This document shows, in pieces, positions 45,201-56,569 of a stretch of DNA of 64,000 nt. Source of the DNA: Byssothecium circinans (taxonomy: Eukaryota; Ascomycota; Dothideomycetes; Pleosporales; Massarinaceae); contig ML976987.1 of assembly GCA_010015675.1 (NCBI GenBank), positions 100,736 to 164,735 of the forward strand, in the 5' to 3' direction. Under the pieces are notes generated by a model. It did no database searches. It saw nothing but the letters and a program-made list of their open reading frames with translations, and was not told the DNA's origin. The position numbers and the translations under genes were made by a program. How positions within the stretch are numbered: the first letter of the stretch is position 1; each line of letters opens with the position of its first letter.

Positions 45201-47880
45201 TGCTATATCTCTATTACCTTTTCACAGTTAATAGATTAGTTTGAAAGTTAGTTACTTTCCTTCCTATAGCATAATCTCGCAGTCCTAGGGTTAATGCTTA
45301 GGTAGCGCCGTAGCGCCTACGTCTTCCTAAAAGAGGTACTCTTATTCTCTATACTCTTTAGGGATATCTAAGGTTGCTTTCTTCCCTTTCACTCTTACTT
45401 GTCAACCTGCTAACTAAGCAGCATCTGTGGAGTTAACTATCCTTGCTAAATACGTCTTTATTAAAGTAATGTTATTAATTGCCTTATTATTCGCTATTAA
45501 TCGCTGCTAATGCGCGGGCTTTAAAGTGTGCTGGTAGGCATAGTTTGCTAATAATATCATATCATTCTTTTAGTTAATTTCTAGGTTATACTTCTTTAGC
45601 TAAGGGATCCCTAATATGATGTCGTAAGTAGCCATCCTAAGATAGTCTAAGGTAATCTATGCGCTGTAGTATTAGATTTCTATAAGTATTATAATCTTAT
45701 TTCTAATCTTTAACTACTTTAGTATTACTTGTCTATTTGCTACAAGTAGTAGGTAGAGGTTTTCTTTTAACGTTATCCTTAGTCTAGCTAAGAGTACTTA
45801 TTTTATTAAGATGTAGTTTACTTATGACCTTAAGTCTACTGATGCCTTCATCCTTTTTCTACTATGACGGATTAGGATCTTGATTAAACGCTCTTCTGCT
45901 ATTCCTAGGGTATGCAACCCTTTAGTAGTGTTAGGTAAGGATCTAAAAAAGATGCTCTAAATCTATTCTTTTCCTTCTATTTGGCGTGTCTTTTACATCT
46001 AGGGTATAGGCACGTTTGCTACTTATCCTAAGTGCAAATGCTATTAACAATCATATTCATTTTCATGAGCTCCGTGGGGTCTTTCTTACCTAAGAACTAT
46101 AGTTATACTTATTTATCATATAAGCATGTTAGGCATTTATCGTCGTAGCAGTCGTACTATTTGAACTTGCAGTTTTTCTTAATGGTAGGAAAGTAGCCCT
46201 TATTTACCTTTACATTATAGTAGGTAAGATAACCATCATTATTACACTAGGTGAAGCTAAGCTTTCCGTAGTTTCTATTTTAATAGTCTATGTCGTATTA
46301 TAGTTCGTTAGTTGTTCTTGCCTCCTACGTAGCTTATTAAAATCTTTCCTTCGCTTTAAGCTCTTGGTCTACTTAGTTGGCTTGGCTCTTCTTAGCCTTT
46401 TCTTGCCTATGCTGTAGCTTTCGTTGCTTTGTTAGCTCTAGGCATGGATCTTCGTAAAGGTACTCATCCTTAGTTCCTGCGTCTAGGTTTTCTTCGTCCT
46501 AGTGCTAGTTATTATAACCTAAGCGTCCTTAATCTATAGAGTTATTATCTAGTGTAGCCTTGCTATCATACTATATTAGGTCTTCACCTATCCATCATAG
46601 ATAGTCTCCTTGCGTAATTTTGGTGTGATATGATTCCTCTAGATTATGTAAGTCTTAGTTTTCTTTTCCTAGGTATTCTTCCTTCCTATTAAGAATTTGA
46701 AGAGCCTTATCTACCTATAATAGTCTGCTATTATCCTTAGCTTATTCACTAGCTAGGTAGTCCTGAAGCTGTTATTCTTTCGCATTAAAGGGTTAGTTAG
46801 GGTTGTTAAGGAAGTCCTAGACTTCATCATCTATAGTGTCTACTTTCTTATTATGCTATATCTGATTAGCTGCTTTACTAACCCTTTTTCTAATAGATAG
46901 CTCTTGTATCTTCTATCTAATAGCTTCTCCTCTTTCTTCGCCTAAATTAATTACTTCCTATTCATCATCTTCCTTAACGTTGGAGAGGCATCCTAAGGCA
47001 TAAGAGTGTATAATTATATTTAACTATTATTAGACCGTATGCTTAGCTCTTCCTAGCTTCGCGCGATAGTTTCTAGTAATGTGGCCTATTTTTTCACATA
47101 AGTAGCACGACCTAGCTTCCTTCTTGTAGTAGTGGCCCTTCCCTTCCCTTTTCTTAATGTTATTAAGCTATATTAGCTGCAGCCTATAGGGGTCTAAGTA
47201 TTAGTACTTTAGCTTTGCTATAGGGAAGTACCTTAGTTTAGTATAGGTACTCTTTAACTTGCTTATGCTAAGTCTACCATGTCTATCCTAGCGCAACTCT
47301 AAAGCTAACTTATATAGCTCTGCGTTAATTCTAATGGATTCCTAGTATAATTCTTCTAAGGTTATTAGAGTAGCTCTAGATCTCATAAGCTTAGTCTTAA
47401 TAGTATCCTTAAGGCCTTATCTGTATATGGTCATGAGCACCTTATCATCCTAGCTAGTCTATACTACGTAGTATTAAAACTTCGCAGCATACTTAGCTGC
47501 TAATTATTTCTATTATAGGCGTTATACTACTTATCCTATAACGGATACTTTGTTTAAGACTTTAAAAACCTGTTAGAAATAGGTTTTAAACTAAACGTAG
47601 TCTTCAAAGAGTATCACGACTTTATTATTATTATTATCTAGGTTTAAGTACTTAATAAGATAAAGGTTAATCTATCGTTAGGCGTTACTACGTATATAGG
47701 TTATTATGAAGGAGGCTTTATCAGTTTCGTTAATAGAGTTGGCTACGAACTTAAAGTATAACTTAAGTTATAGAAGCTATCCTTTAAGCTTAGTGTAATC
47801 TCTATAGAAGAGATTAGGTTTAGTAACCTTACTAGCGTTACTATAGGATTAGGTGTCATGTGTCTTAGACATCTTTCTAA
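42220..47880 (-). pseudogene. gag-pol of nested gypsy, RIP-degraded
   Basis: Read on the minus strand: gag about 47880-46900 with a zinc knuckle near 47110-47045 (CYLCEKIGHITRNY; last Cys lost), protease about 46000-45400, reverse transcriptase about 45330-44050 (VLFALKKDG, PLPNI, YLDNILIY near 44310), RNase H about 43950-43600, integrase about 43500-42780 (HHCC-type and DDE core), and a chromodomain near 42380-42230 (KYLVKWKSYPKSKNT). The reverse transcriptase N-terminus is split by a solo-LTR-like insert at 44756-45233. TAG and TAA occur throughout, so it cannot be expressed. Confidence 0.8.
44756..45233. repeat. solo-LTR-like insertion inside the nested reverse transcriptase
   Basis: A 478-bp segment starting TGTTAGAA and ending TTAATA (RIP form of TTAACA) splits the reverse-transcriptase reading just before its EKELKAL region. 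It keeps many CA dinucleotides, including a cluster of ATCGATCA-type repeats at about 44914-44955, and so looks less RIP-altered than its host. I could not define a target duplication, so the borders are approximate. Confidence 0.45.
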
Positions 47881-47892
47881 GGGTGTTTAAAA

Positions 47893-48386
47893 TATTAAGG
47901 TCTAGGAGGCTTATTACTAGAGATAGCTTAAAGAGCTTTTAGGTGACAAGGGATGCTTAGGTTCTAAAGCTTAGTTAGTTCTCTTAAAGAGATATTAATT
48001 CATGATACACGGTAGTACTCTAATAGTATGTTATAATGTTTATCTAAAGGGTGTACACTTAGTAAACTTAGGTAAGCTTGCAATTATAGAGTATAAGATA
48101 CTGAATAGATTATAATCCTAAGAAAAGGTTAAACACGATTTCTATAATATAGGAATTAAGCTCGTCTATATACTAGAGTGCTTAGTTATGCTTAGTCATG
48201 CTTAGTTACTAAGCAGCACTAATTACTACTAATTACTACAAGATGCTTATTATGGTTAGTACCGCTAAGGTTCACTAATTACTAAGTAGGTTACGTGACT
48301 CTTCCCTTACTCAGCTAGTTTGTGAAGGCTGCCGCTGTGGTTCGTTGCGAACTACCTTGAATACTTTGGTAAGGCGGATTGTAACA
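47893..48386 (-). repeat. 5' LTR of nested gypsy
   Basis: 494 bp, matches 41000-41493. Confidence 0.9.
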
Positions 48387-48391
48387 GGAGT

Positions 48392-51300
48392 ATAGGGCAG
48401 CTAGAGACGATATCTCGTATACTTAAACTATAAGGCGACCGCCTAGAGCTATTAGAAGGAAAAGTTATAATAACCTACCTTATAAATAGTACTTTAATAA
48501 TATATGTCAAGTATACCTCTTAGAGAAACTTAGGAAGGGTTTCCTATAATAAGATAATCTAATAATAGAGCACGTACGCCTATCATAGACAGCCTGCTAC
48601 AAGGATAGCTATTAGATTCACCTATCTAATAAACAAGGATTAGGTTAGTTTCTAAAGAAACCTAGAGGGTTAAAAAACTAGGACGCTACTAGGGATAGAG
48701 TTACGCTAGTAAGAGTATTCCTATAATAACTCTATATAACGTACGACACCTAGATCTACTAGTTCATTAATTAAAGGTAGAGGTGCACATATATAGATGC
48801 AGGCTTATAGTACTTGTAGATAGTAGAGCTATATAGATGATTATCTCCCTACAAGTAGTTAAGAAATTTAATATACCCTATTAAGATAAAGAATGTCTAA
48901 TATAAGTAGTATTAGCTAACGACGGACTAATATCCTACGGTAGTAGATTCTTAAGGTTAGAAACCTAAGAAGTATTATTCTATATACTTAGAATTAAGGA
49001 TATAAAATCCCTTAATATTATAGATCTTAGAGAAGAAGATATATTAATTAGATACAATTAGCTTAGGAAGCATAATCCTGCTATTAATTAGCAGAAAGGC
49101 ACGATGTTCAGCTAAGAACTAGCGCTCAAGGTTGCTAGAATATGCTATAGAAGATTAAGCCTAATAATCTAGAGCTTACCTAGTTAGACTAGATAGATTA
49201 GCAAGATATCACTTTATAAGATTAGAAAGATCTATAAGAAGGACCCTTTATAAATAGGAGTTATTTAGATATAGAGAGTTACGCCTATAAAGGATAAACC
49301 CTAACCTATAATACTACTAGAATACAAAGAATTTTAAGACCTATTTAAAGAATATAATAAAACTATATTACTAGAACACTAGGAACAGGATTACAAGATT
49401 CAACTAGAGGATAGCGCAAAGTTACGCCTAGGACTAATATATCTACTCACATGGGACTAGTAGAAGGAACTGCAAATATATATTAAGAAAAATGTAAAGT
49501 AAGGATATATATAAGAGAGTATAAGCCTAATAGCTTCACTAATTCTCTTCGTCCTAAAAAAGAATAGAAAGCTACGACTTTATATAGATTATAGATAGCT
49601 TAACTACGTTATAAGAAAGAACTACTACTCTCTTCCTCTAATCTAAGAACTTATAGACTAGCTCTAGGGAGTTAAGTAGATTATAAAATTTAATATACAA
49701 GATAGATTCTATTAAATATAGATTACTAAGGGCTTTAAATAGCTGACTGCCTTTAAAACTTATTATAGACTATACGAGTATATAGTTATACCCTTTAGAT
49801 TAATAAATGCGCCTACAATATTTTAGGCGCTTATTAATAGAGTACTTTATGAATACCTAGACATTTTTATGACTACGTACCTAGATAATATACTAGTGTA
49901 TACTATAGGAATGCTTAAGAATTATATTAAATATATTAAGAAGGTACTTAGGAAGCTTAGGGAGTACTAGTTACCCCTATAGCTAGAGAAATACGAATTC
50001 CACGTTATAGAGACGAACTACTTAGGATTTATTATCTTATAAGAAGGTATTGCTATAGACCTAAAGAAGGTTAAGGCTATACAGGACATAAAAGCACCTA
50101 AAATAGTCAAAGATATGCAATCCTTTCTAGGGTTCGTAAACTTCTATTAGAAGTTTATTTAGGGATATTTGAAAACTACGGCGCTTCTTACGGAGATTAC
50201 TAAGAAGGAAAAGGGATTCTATTAGGGACAGGAATAATAGAAGGCTTTTAAAAAGCTTAAGGAATTATTCTTATTAGCCCTTATATTACAAATACACGAC
50301 CTAGAACAGCTACTACGTATAGAAATAGATATATTAGACTACGCCTTAGGAGTAATACTCTTATAATAAAGCAATAATAAGAAGTAGAGACTAGTGTTCT
50401 ACTACTTATAGAAGTTTATAAGCGTAGAACTTAACTATAACGTTTATAATAAGGAAATACTAGCGATAGTAGATACCTTTAAATAATAGTAAGCCTAGTT
50501 AGTTAGCGCTAAACACTAGGTAGAGGTATACTTAGATTACTAGAACCTAATAAGTTTTATAATGACTAAGAAACTTAACTAATAATAGGCTAGATAGGCT
50601 AAATTAATAGTAGATTACGACTTTAAGGTATACTATCACCTAGGATCGCTAAATAGAGCGGTAGATGCTCTTAGCTAAAGATCTAACTTTTAGGAAACAG
50701 ATAGACCTATCACGTATAACGCGGTCCTATAAAAGGATAATAATAGTAGTCTAGGCTATAATTAACCCTAATTAACTAAGGTAGCTAGGATTAATTACTA
50801 GGGACTAGAGGTACACGACTTTATAGACTACAGTTAGTTAACCCTAGAATAGAGGGTAGATTATAACTTAGTTAGGTACCTTAGGGTAGGACCACCCTAG
50901 GATAAGGAATAATAGATTATACTGCACGAAGCATATGTACTAACCCTAATACAGAAGCTATATAAGTCTAAGGAATATAGACACCCCAGGATTAACGAAA
51001 TAGTTCAATAGATCTTAAACAAGTACTTGATACCTAATGTATGAAAAGCAGTTTAGAAAGCGATAGGCGACTATTTAGCCTATTCTAAGAACAAGCCTAA
51101 GAGATATAAGCCCTATAGATTACTCTAACCACTAGAACCACCCGTACGCCTATAGATTAGCGTTATGATAGACTTTATAGTAAAGCTCCTAAAATTATTA
51201 GAACCTAGATTAGCATAGCTATATAACTTAATATTAGTAATTATTAACTAATTAACTAAAGCATTAATATTTGTACTAATAGAAGAAATAGTTATAGCTA

Positions 51301-52160
51301 AAGAGATAGCTTATAGAGTAACTAAGGCACTCATTAGTTAATATAGTATGCTAGAATAGTTTATTACTAATTATAGAACACTATTTACCTCTAAGTATTA
51401 GAGCACGTTCCTTATAAAGCTTAGGGTTAATAAGAAGCTTTCGACTAGCTTCTATCTATAGATAGATAGTTAGATAGAATAAATAAACTAGACACTAGAA
51501 TAGTATCTAAGGATATACGCTAATAAGCTATAGGACAACTAGGATAAACTTCTGCTAATAGCTTAACTAGCCTATAATAGTACAAGATCCTTAATAATAG
51601 GATACTCGCCGCACTACGCAAATTATAGATATAAGCTGACTACTTATTAGAATCCTAAGGATGTTAAGAGTCTTTTAGCTAGAGCTAATAATAAGGCACG
51701 ACTCCTTCGCAAATTGCATGATAAATTAAGCTAATGAATCGCTTAAAGGAACCTTACAATAGCTAAATTAGTAAATAAGAAAAGGCTTAAGGGACTAACC
51801 CTTAAAGAGGGGGATAAAGTTTTCCTATTACAAAAAAATTTGAAAACTAAACGGCTATATAATAAATTAGATAACCTCTAAATAGGACTATTTTAAATCC
51901 TAGAGGCTAAGGGACCTATCACATTTAGACTAAAGTTCCCTAAAGGTATACGTATATACCCTACCTTTTATAAATTACTCCTTAAACTAGCACTACTAGA
52001 CGCTAAGATTGAAACACGGATTAAGCTTAAGGACAAAGATTATAAGGTTGAGGGAATTAAGGACCTGCGGAAATTTAAGCGTTAGTAGAAGTACTTAGTT
52101 AAGTAGAAGGACTAGCTAGATAGCTAGAATACCTAGGAACTAATATAGAATCTTATAGGC
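48392..52160 (+). pseudogene. pol of outer gypsy (after the nested insertion), RIP-degraded
   Basis: Continues the frame cut at 40999. Protease-like region about 48790-49020; reverse transcriptase about 49400-50120 (LILFVLKKN, then YLDNILVY at about 49878); RNase H about 50270-50640; integrase about 50930-51650; chromodomain about 52020-52140 (KYLVK with a W-N-T-type end). The YLDD catalytic box reads YLDN, a G-to-A change. Stops are abundant, nearly all TAG or TAA. Confidence 0.8.
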
Positions 52161-52317
52161 TGTAAGGATTTAGTAAAGGACTACTACTAATAGTATCTAG
52201 AGGCAGCGAACCTATATCTACTAGGAAAATAGAAAAGTCAAAAGATAAGGAAGGATTAAAAGAAGGGTTAGAAGATAGATTAGCCTATAACTACCCTAGG
52301 TTAGTTAATAGTCTAGG

Positions 52318-52715
52318 TCGCGGCGATAAGAGAACTTTAGTAGCAACTATATAGGATTCCTTAGTAGGGCTTTTCTAAATACCTATCTTCTTTTTAAGAG
52401 CCTCTAGCTTAGCAATAGACACCTTCTTATCTACAAATAACTCCTACTTCTTATTAGTAGTTAAGTCTAATTAATCTTCTAGATCTAACTTTTAATAATT
52501 AAGCTTAACTTTACGTCGCTTGACTTCCTGAAGCTTACGATAAAGCTATTAACGCTTCTAAGTAAGGGCAGCAAACTCTTCCTTAGAAGGAAAAAGAGAA
52601 TACTTCGCCCTAGCTAATACACACTTAGTATAGTTGCCCTCCAGCGATAGAAGGTAGCGAAGGCTCTTCTCGTGATAATGATGGTATAGTTTCGCTACGA
52701 CGTAGTCTATAGCAC
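52318..52715 (-). pseudogene. antisense ORF in the 3' region of outer gypsy
   Basis: Between the chromodomain and the right LTR, the minus strand reads as a lysine/arginine/glutamate-rich coiled-coil frame (HEKSLRYLLSLEGNYTKC, then FPSKEEFAALT) with TAG/TAA in place of Gln. It has the same place and orientation as the antisense ORF of the nested element. Cysteines upstream are mostly lost. Confidence 0.5.
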
Positions 52716-52918
52716 GGATCTAGGCGATATAAGATTATTTGCAATTAGTTAATAAAACCTTAGATATAGTTAGGTAAGAAATTATAGAACGTCTATAGGG
52801 GATATAATCTTATAGTTAATAGGGGAGACGCGCGCTTTATATATTAGCTATAGTTAGGCACAGCGTAGCGACTAGATCTCTTAGGTTATTAAGACGATAA
52901 TCCTAAAGAGGGGGATAA

Positions 52919-53350
52919 TATTATAAATAGAAAAGATATAGGGTATCCAGAGCTAGATAATGCAGCATAAGAGGTGTTAAGCCTAAGGAATAATAATACA
53001 ATAATGCGTAGGGTAGGTTTATATTAGTAGGTTAGGTAACGTGCTTAGTATACTACGTGCTAAGAGGACGTAGCAGACGTAGCAGGATATAGCAAAGGAA
53101 CAGAATAAGCAATATAAAGACTAGATAGATTTCCTTTATCTTTTAGATTCTAATTCTTTGTAGTTAAGTCTCTATAGTTTATCTCTTACCTAGATTAATA
53201 CTTAGTTATTCTATAGTTTATTATAGAATTAGTTACTTTAGTACGTTTACCTCTTAAACTACTAAAGCCTACTACCTAACGTATATACCTTATACTAACC
53301 AACCTCCCCTAACACAGATTAGGATCTAGCAAGTATACCCCTTAGTAATA
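52919..53350 (+). repeat. right LTR of outer gypsy
   Basis: 432 bp, pairs with 38542-38973; followed by AACTA. Confidence 0.9.
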
Positions 53351-53355
53351 AACTA

Positions 53356-54312
53356 CTATAAACTTAGCCTTCCTAGCCCTCTATCTACTTATACTAACTA
53401 TAACTCTAGCTTAGGGTATAGCTCCTTTAATAACATGATAGTAACTTTTAACTATATATAGACTAATAGCTAGTCTATATGTAGCAGGTTGATAGTTTCC
53501 GTCCTTTACAGGCCAACTAGAAACAAGGTTGCATACATACTTAATATAATTAACAGAACTTTATGTTCATATTTCTTTCCACCTTTTTTTATATTGTGCA
53601 CTTACAATATCACTCTCATCTACTATCCCTTACTGCGTAGTGAGAACCACACCGTAGCGAGAAAATTAATAGGTACTTAGACTTTGCAGCTATGAAAATC
53701 CTACCCCCGTCTACTTATTTATATGTTTCTACTTAGGTTGCATGCTGCAGGTCTTTCCCAATCATCTAACAATCGCTGCCTAGAAAAATACATCGTTGCT
53801 GTCGCCATCGCCGCTTAGTTTACGACAGCTTTATTTCATAGCAGTGCAGAACACTTCAATCACGGCTCTAACGCAGAGCCTGTACAACCCATAAACCTCA
53901 AAATATACAGTCTCCGACCGCCAGAGCCTTAGGATCACGCTGATAGGCCATCCTTAGCCTTGTGGCGGCTGAAGGAAGATGATTCATGCAACGTCGCCAC
54001 GCCGATCGGTACCTTCAAGGTCAAGCGAGACGACCCTTTCCAGTCTAGGTAATTATTACAGCATTACGTACGCAGCAAGACAACAAGGCCAAGCCTGTGG
54101 CTCGAACTGTGGCTTGCAGCTGCTAAGGCGGTGCATCACGGATTCAGCCCAGGACATTTGTCAGTGTCAGCAGGCCAGCGGTTGCAGCGCAGGCCACAAG
54201 GCTGAGCGGTAGCAAAACATCGTCGCTCGGCCTGGCAGGCCATAGCCATTACATCCACTCTCCGGAGGGACCGACTCAAAACGAATTCTCTCTCCCTTCG
54301 TAGCAACTGCGA
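53356..54312. other. spacer and probable promoter of the PNP gene
   Basis: 53356-53700 is AT-rich. 53620-53690 is a partial copy of the inverted-repeat tip seen at 26921 (CCCTTACTGCGTAGTGAGAA and GGTACTTAGACTTTGCAGC). From about 53720 the composition turns normal. 54220-54312 is the likely 5' leader. No other gene seen. Confidence 0.45.
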
Positions 54313-56025
54313 ATGCCGCGCCAGCTGCGCCGCGAAGAGTACACCGTAGGATGGGTGTGCGCCTTGCCGATCGAGCTGGCGGCGGCACAGGAGATGCTGG
54401 ACGAAGAGCACGACGATCTTAGGCGCGAGCTTGGCGACAATGACGAGAACAGTTACATCTTGGGATCGATAAGCGGACACAACGTTGTGATTGTATGCCT
54501 GCCAGCGGGCCGCATTGGCAGCAACCCAGCAGCAACCGTGGCGACACAGATGAGGTCGACATTCAAGGGGATCCGGTTCGGGCTGATGGTGGGGATCGGC
54601 GGAGGCGTCCCAAGCGCGGAGGCGGACATCTGGCTGGGAGACGTAGTGGTCAGCCAGCCACATCAGACGTTTGCAGGCGTTGTGCAATATGATATGGGAA
54701 AGACGACACCGAGTGGGTTCGAGCGGACGGGATCGCTGAGCCCTCCACCCTGGATGCTACTAGGCGCGGTTACAAGAGTGCGGGCGAACGAGGTGCGAGG
54801 CAGAAGCAAACTCTCGGAGTACGCCTCGAAACTTGGGCACAAATTTCGACGCACCGAGGCGGGGCCTGACGTCCTCTTTGAAGCAACGTACGACCACAAA
54901 GGCGGTAAAACATGCGAACGGTGCAGCCCCGACAGACAGCAGACGCGGCCGAAGCGTGAGAGTGGAAAGGAAGTAGTAGTACACTACGGGACAATTGCAT
55001 CGGGGAACCAAGTTATAAGGGATGGACGCACACGGGACAAGCTTAGAAGGGAGCTCGGCAGCGTGCTCTGCTTTGAAATGGAGGCTGCGGGCCTGGTGGA
55101 CCGCCTCCCGTGCCTGGTGATCCGCGGCATCTGCGACTATGCCGACTCGCACAAGAACAAGCGGTGGCAGGCATATGCGGCGGGGACCGCCGCGGCATAT
55201 GCGAAGGAAGTGCTGTCAGTGATCCCAGCGGCAGAGGTGGCGGAGACGCGCACGGTGGAAGAAGCTATGCGTGGCGCAAATGGTTAGTATAAGTTCGACA
55301 GTGCCAAATGCTCGATCTAACGATGCGGTGCACTAGACATAAGCGACAAACAAATTCAGGCACTTTTCGCAAAGGCTCAAGCACAGATCGAAAGCGGCGA
55401 ATCAAAGCTCCAGCTCAGTGCACATAGATCGGCAAGCAGTAAAACATTTGTGCAAGTTACTATTATGGCGTTTCTCAGTATGTTGTATGGCCTTTTATGG
55501 ACATTTGCAACACCAACTTATCGGTTATCAATACTGGATGCCTATGCAATATCAACTTTGGTAAAGCTGGATCATGCTGTCAGCGAAGAGAAAGAAATTC
55601 GAGACGAGCTTCGATCTGAAGAAATGATAGCTCGATGCACAGCGGAAGAGTTGAAAGAGGCGGAAGAACAAATCCAAAGCTACACGGAGGCATCGAAAGA
55701 GGGTAGCGAAACCCAATCTTCGAAGCCTGTAAGAGCAGGAACGCGGTTAGACGAGATGAACGAGCGGATTGAGGATCGAAGTGCCAGCATAGAAGATCGA
55801 TGGGCACAGCTAGAAGAGCGAATCATGAAGCTGAACCAAGAGCGGAATGTTTTGGAACAAACTATAAAACAACTCAAGAATGAACAGGCCCAAAAGGATC
55901 AGAAGATAGCAAAGCTCAAAAAGGACCGGCAGCATGCCGAGCATTTGCGCGTTACATCGGAAAACAAAGGCTATGTTAAGGCAGTTTGGGATTGGATTGC
56001 TTGGGCTCTCGGTTTTGGAAAGTAG
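54313..56025 (+). CDS. nucleoside phosphorylase domain-transmembrane-coiled coil protein
   Basis: Exons 54313-55282 and 55337-56025, with a 54-nt intron (GTTAGT...CACTAG) that keeps frame; 552 residues. Residues 8-310 are a PNP_UDP_1 (purine/uridine phosphorylase) domain of the kind found at the N-terminus of fungal NLRs: WVCALPIE, VGIGGGVPS (phosphate loop), LGDVVVS, HYGTIASGNQVI, CFEMEAAGL (nucleoside site) and RGICDYAD (catalytic Asp). All key residues are present. Residues 361-381 form one hydrophobic span and 395-530 a charged coiled coil; the tail YVKAVWDWIAWALGFGK is tryptophan-rich. No NACHT, ankyrin or TPR follows. Related bacterial PNP-like effectors cleave ATP in antiviral defence; use here in non-self response is inference. 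It is undamaged although RIP-worn DNA lies on both sides. Confidence 0.8.
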
Positions 56026-56139
56026 CACTTCCAACAGCGACTTAAGTCGTTCTTTTTCCCGTACGTAATTGCTTCGCTCTACAGATCAACGGCTTCAAGA
56101 CGCATGGTATCTTTTGAAATAGTGTGCAACTGAAGCAAA

Positions 56140-56200
56140 CCGTCAAGTGGTATCTACCGTTGTTCTCGCTGGCAGGGAGGATGGCCAGTCCGCAATATAT
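56140..56200 (+). repeat. dispersed GC-rich repeat, copy 4 (degenerate)
   Basis: CGCTGGCAGGGAGGATGGCC followed by AGTCCGCA matches the core of copies 2-3 with several substitutions. Same orientation as copies 2 and 3, 115 bp after the PNP stop. Confidence 0.5.
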
Positions 56201-56202
56201 TT

Positions 56203-56250
56203 GCAGCAGAGCAACATTTTGCAGCAGAGCAACATTTGCAGCAGAGCAAG
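56203..56250. repeat. short tandem repeat, about 17 bp x 2.7
   Basis: GCAGCAGAGCAACATTTT, GCAGCAGAGCAACATTT, then GCAGCAGAGCAA. Confidence 0.9.
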
Positions 56251-56569
56251 GAGGATAAGAAATGAGCGAAGAAATGAACGAATCGTGCGCGATCACGCTT
56301 GATAGAGTGACAGCGCCACGATGAATCGCTCAGCGATAAGACTTAGCTAGTATTATGGCTCTTTGGTGTGGCTGGAAACGAGAATGACTATCTACAGTTT
56401 CTACTGTTTTGAATCGTCAAGGGTGTGCAGTTCTGAACTAAAAGTTGATGTGGAAAGGCATCTGTTAAGCGAAGCAGGGGTGGACGTGGGATGAAAGCTG
56501 CGTAGCATGCAAAAACCGGAGGCCAATTGTACAAGAGAGTGTATGTGGTGGGTATGACCGCGCGAAGGC

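Larger units (their letters stand above)
41000..48386 (-). mobile_element. nested Ty3/gypsy chromovirus, 7,387 bp, opposite orientation
   Basis: Two 494-bp LTRs (41000-41493 and 47893-48386), starting TATTAAGG (RIP form of TGTTAAGG) and ending TAACA/TAATA. The 5-bp target duplication is AGAGT (40995-40999) and GGAGT (48387-48391), differing by one G/A. It interrupts the pol region of the outer element. Gag-pol is on the minus strand, so the right LTR is its 5' LTR. Confidence 0.92.
38542..53350 (+). mobile_element. outer Ty3/gypsy chromovirus, interrupted by a second gypsy
   Basis: Two 432-bp LTRs (38542-38973 and 52919-53350) start TGTTATAAA (RIP form TATTATAAA) and end TAACA/TAATA. The perfect 5-bp target duplication AACTA is at 38537-38541 and 53351-53355. 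A polypurine tract (AAAGAGGGGGATAA) abuts the right LTR. Gag and pol lie on the plus strand. Removing the nested element (41000-48386 and one duplicated 5-mer) leaves about 7.4 kb, a normal gypsy length. LTRs differ mostly by C/T and G/A. Confidence 0.92.

Noticed and set aside
54136..54687. Antisense open frame of 183 codons over the PNP gene start
   Set aside because: Shadow of the GC-biased PNP coding sequence, no recognisable domain.
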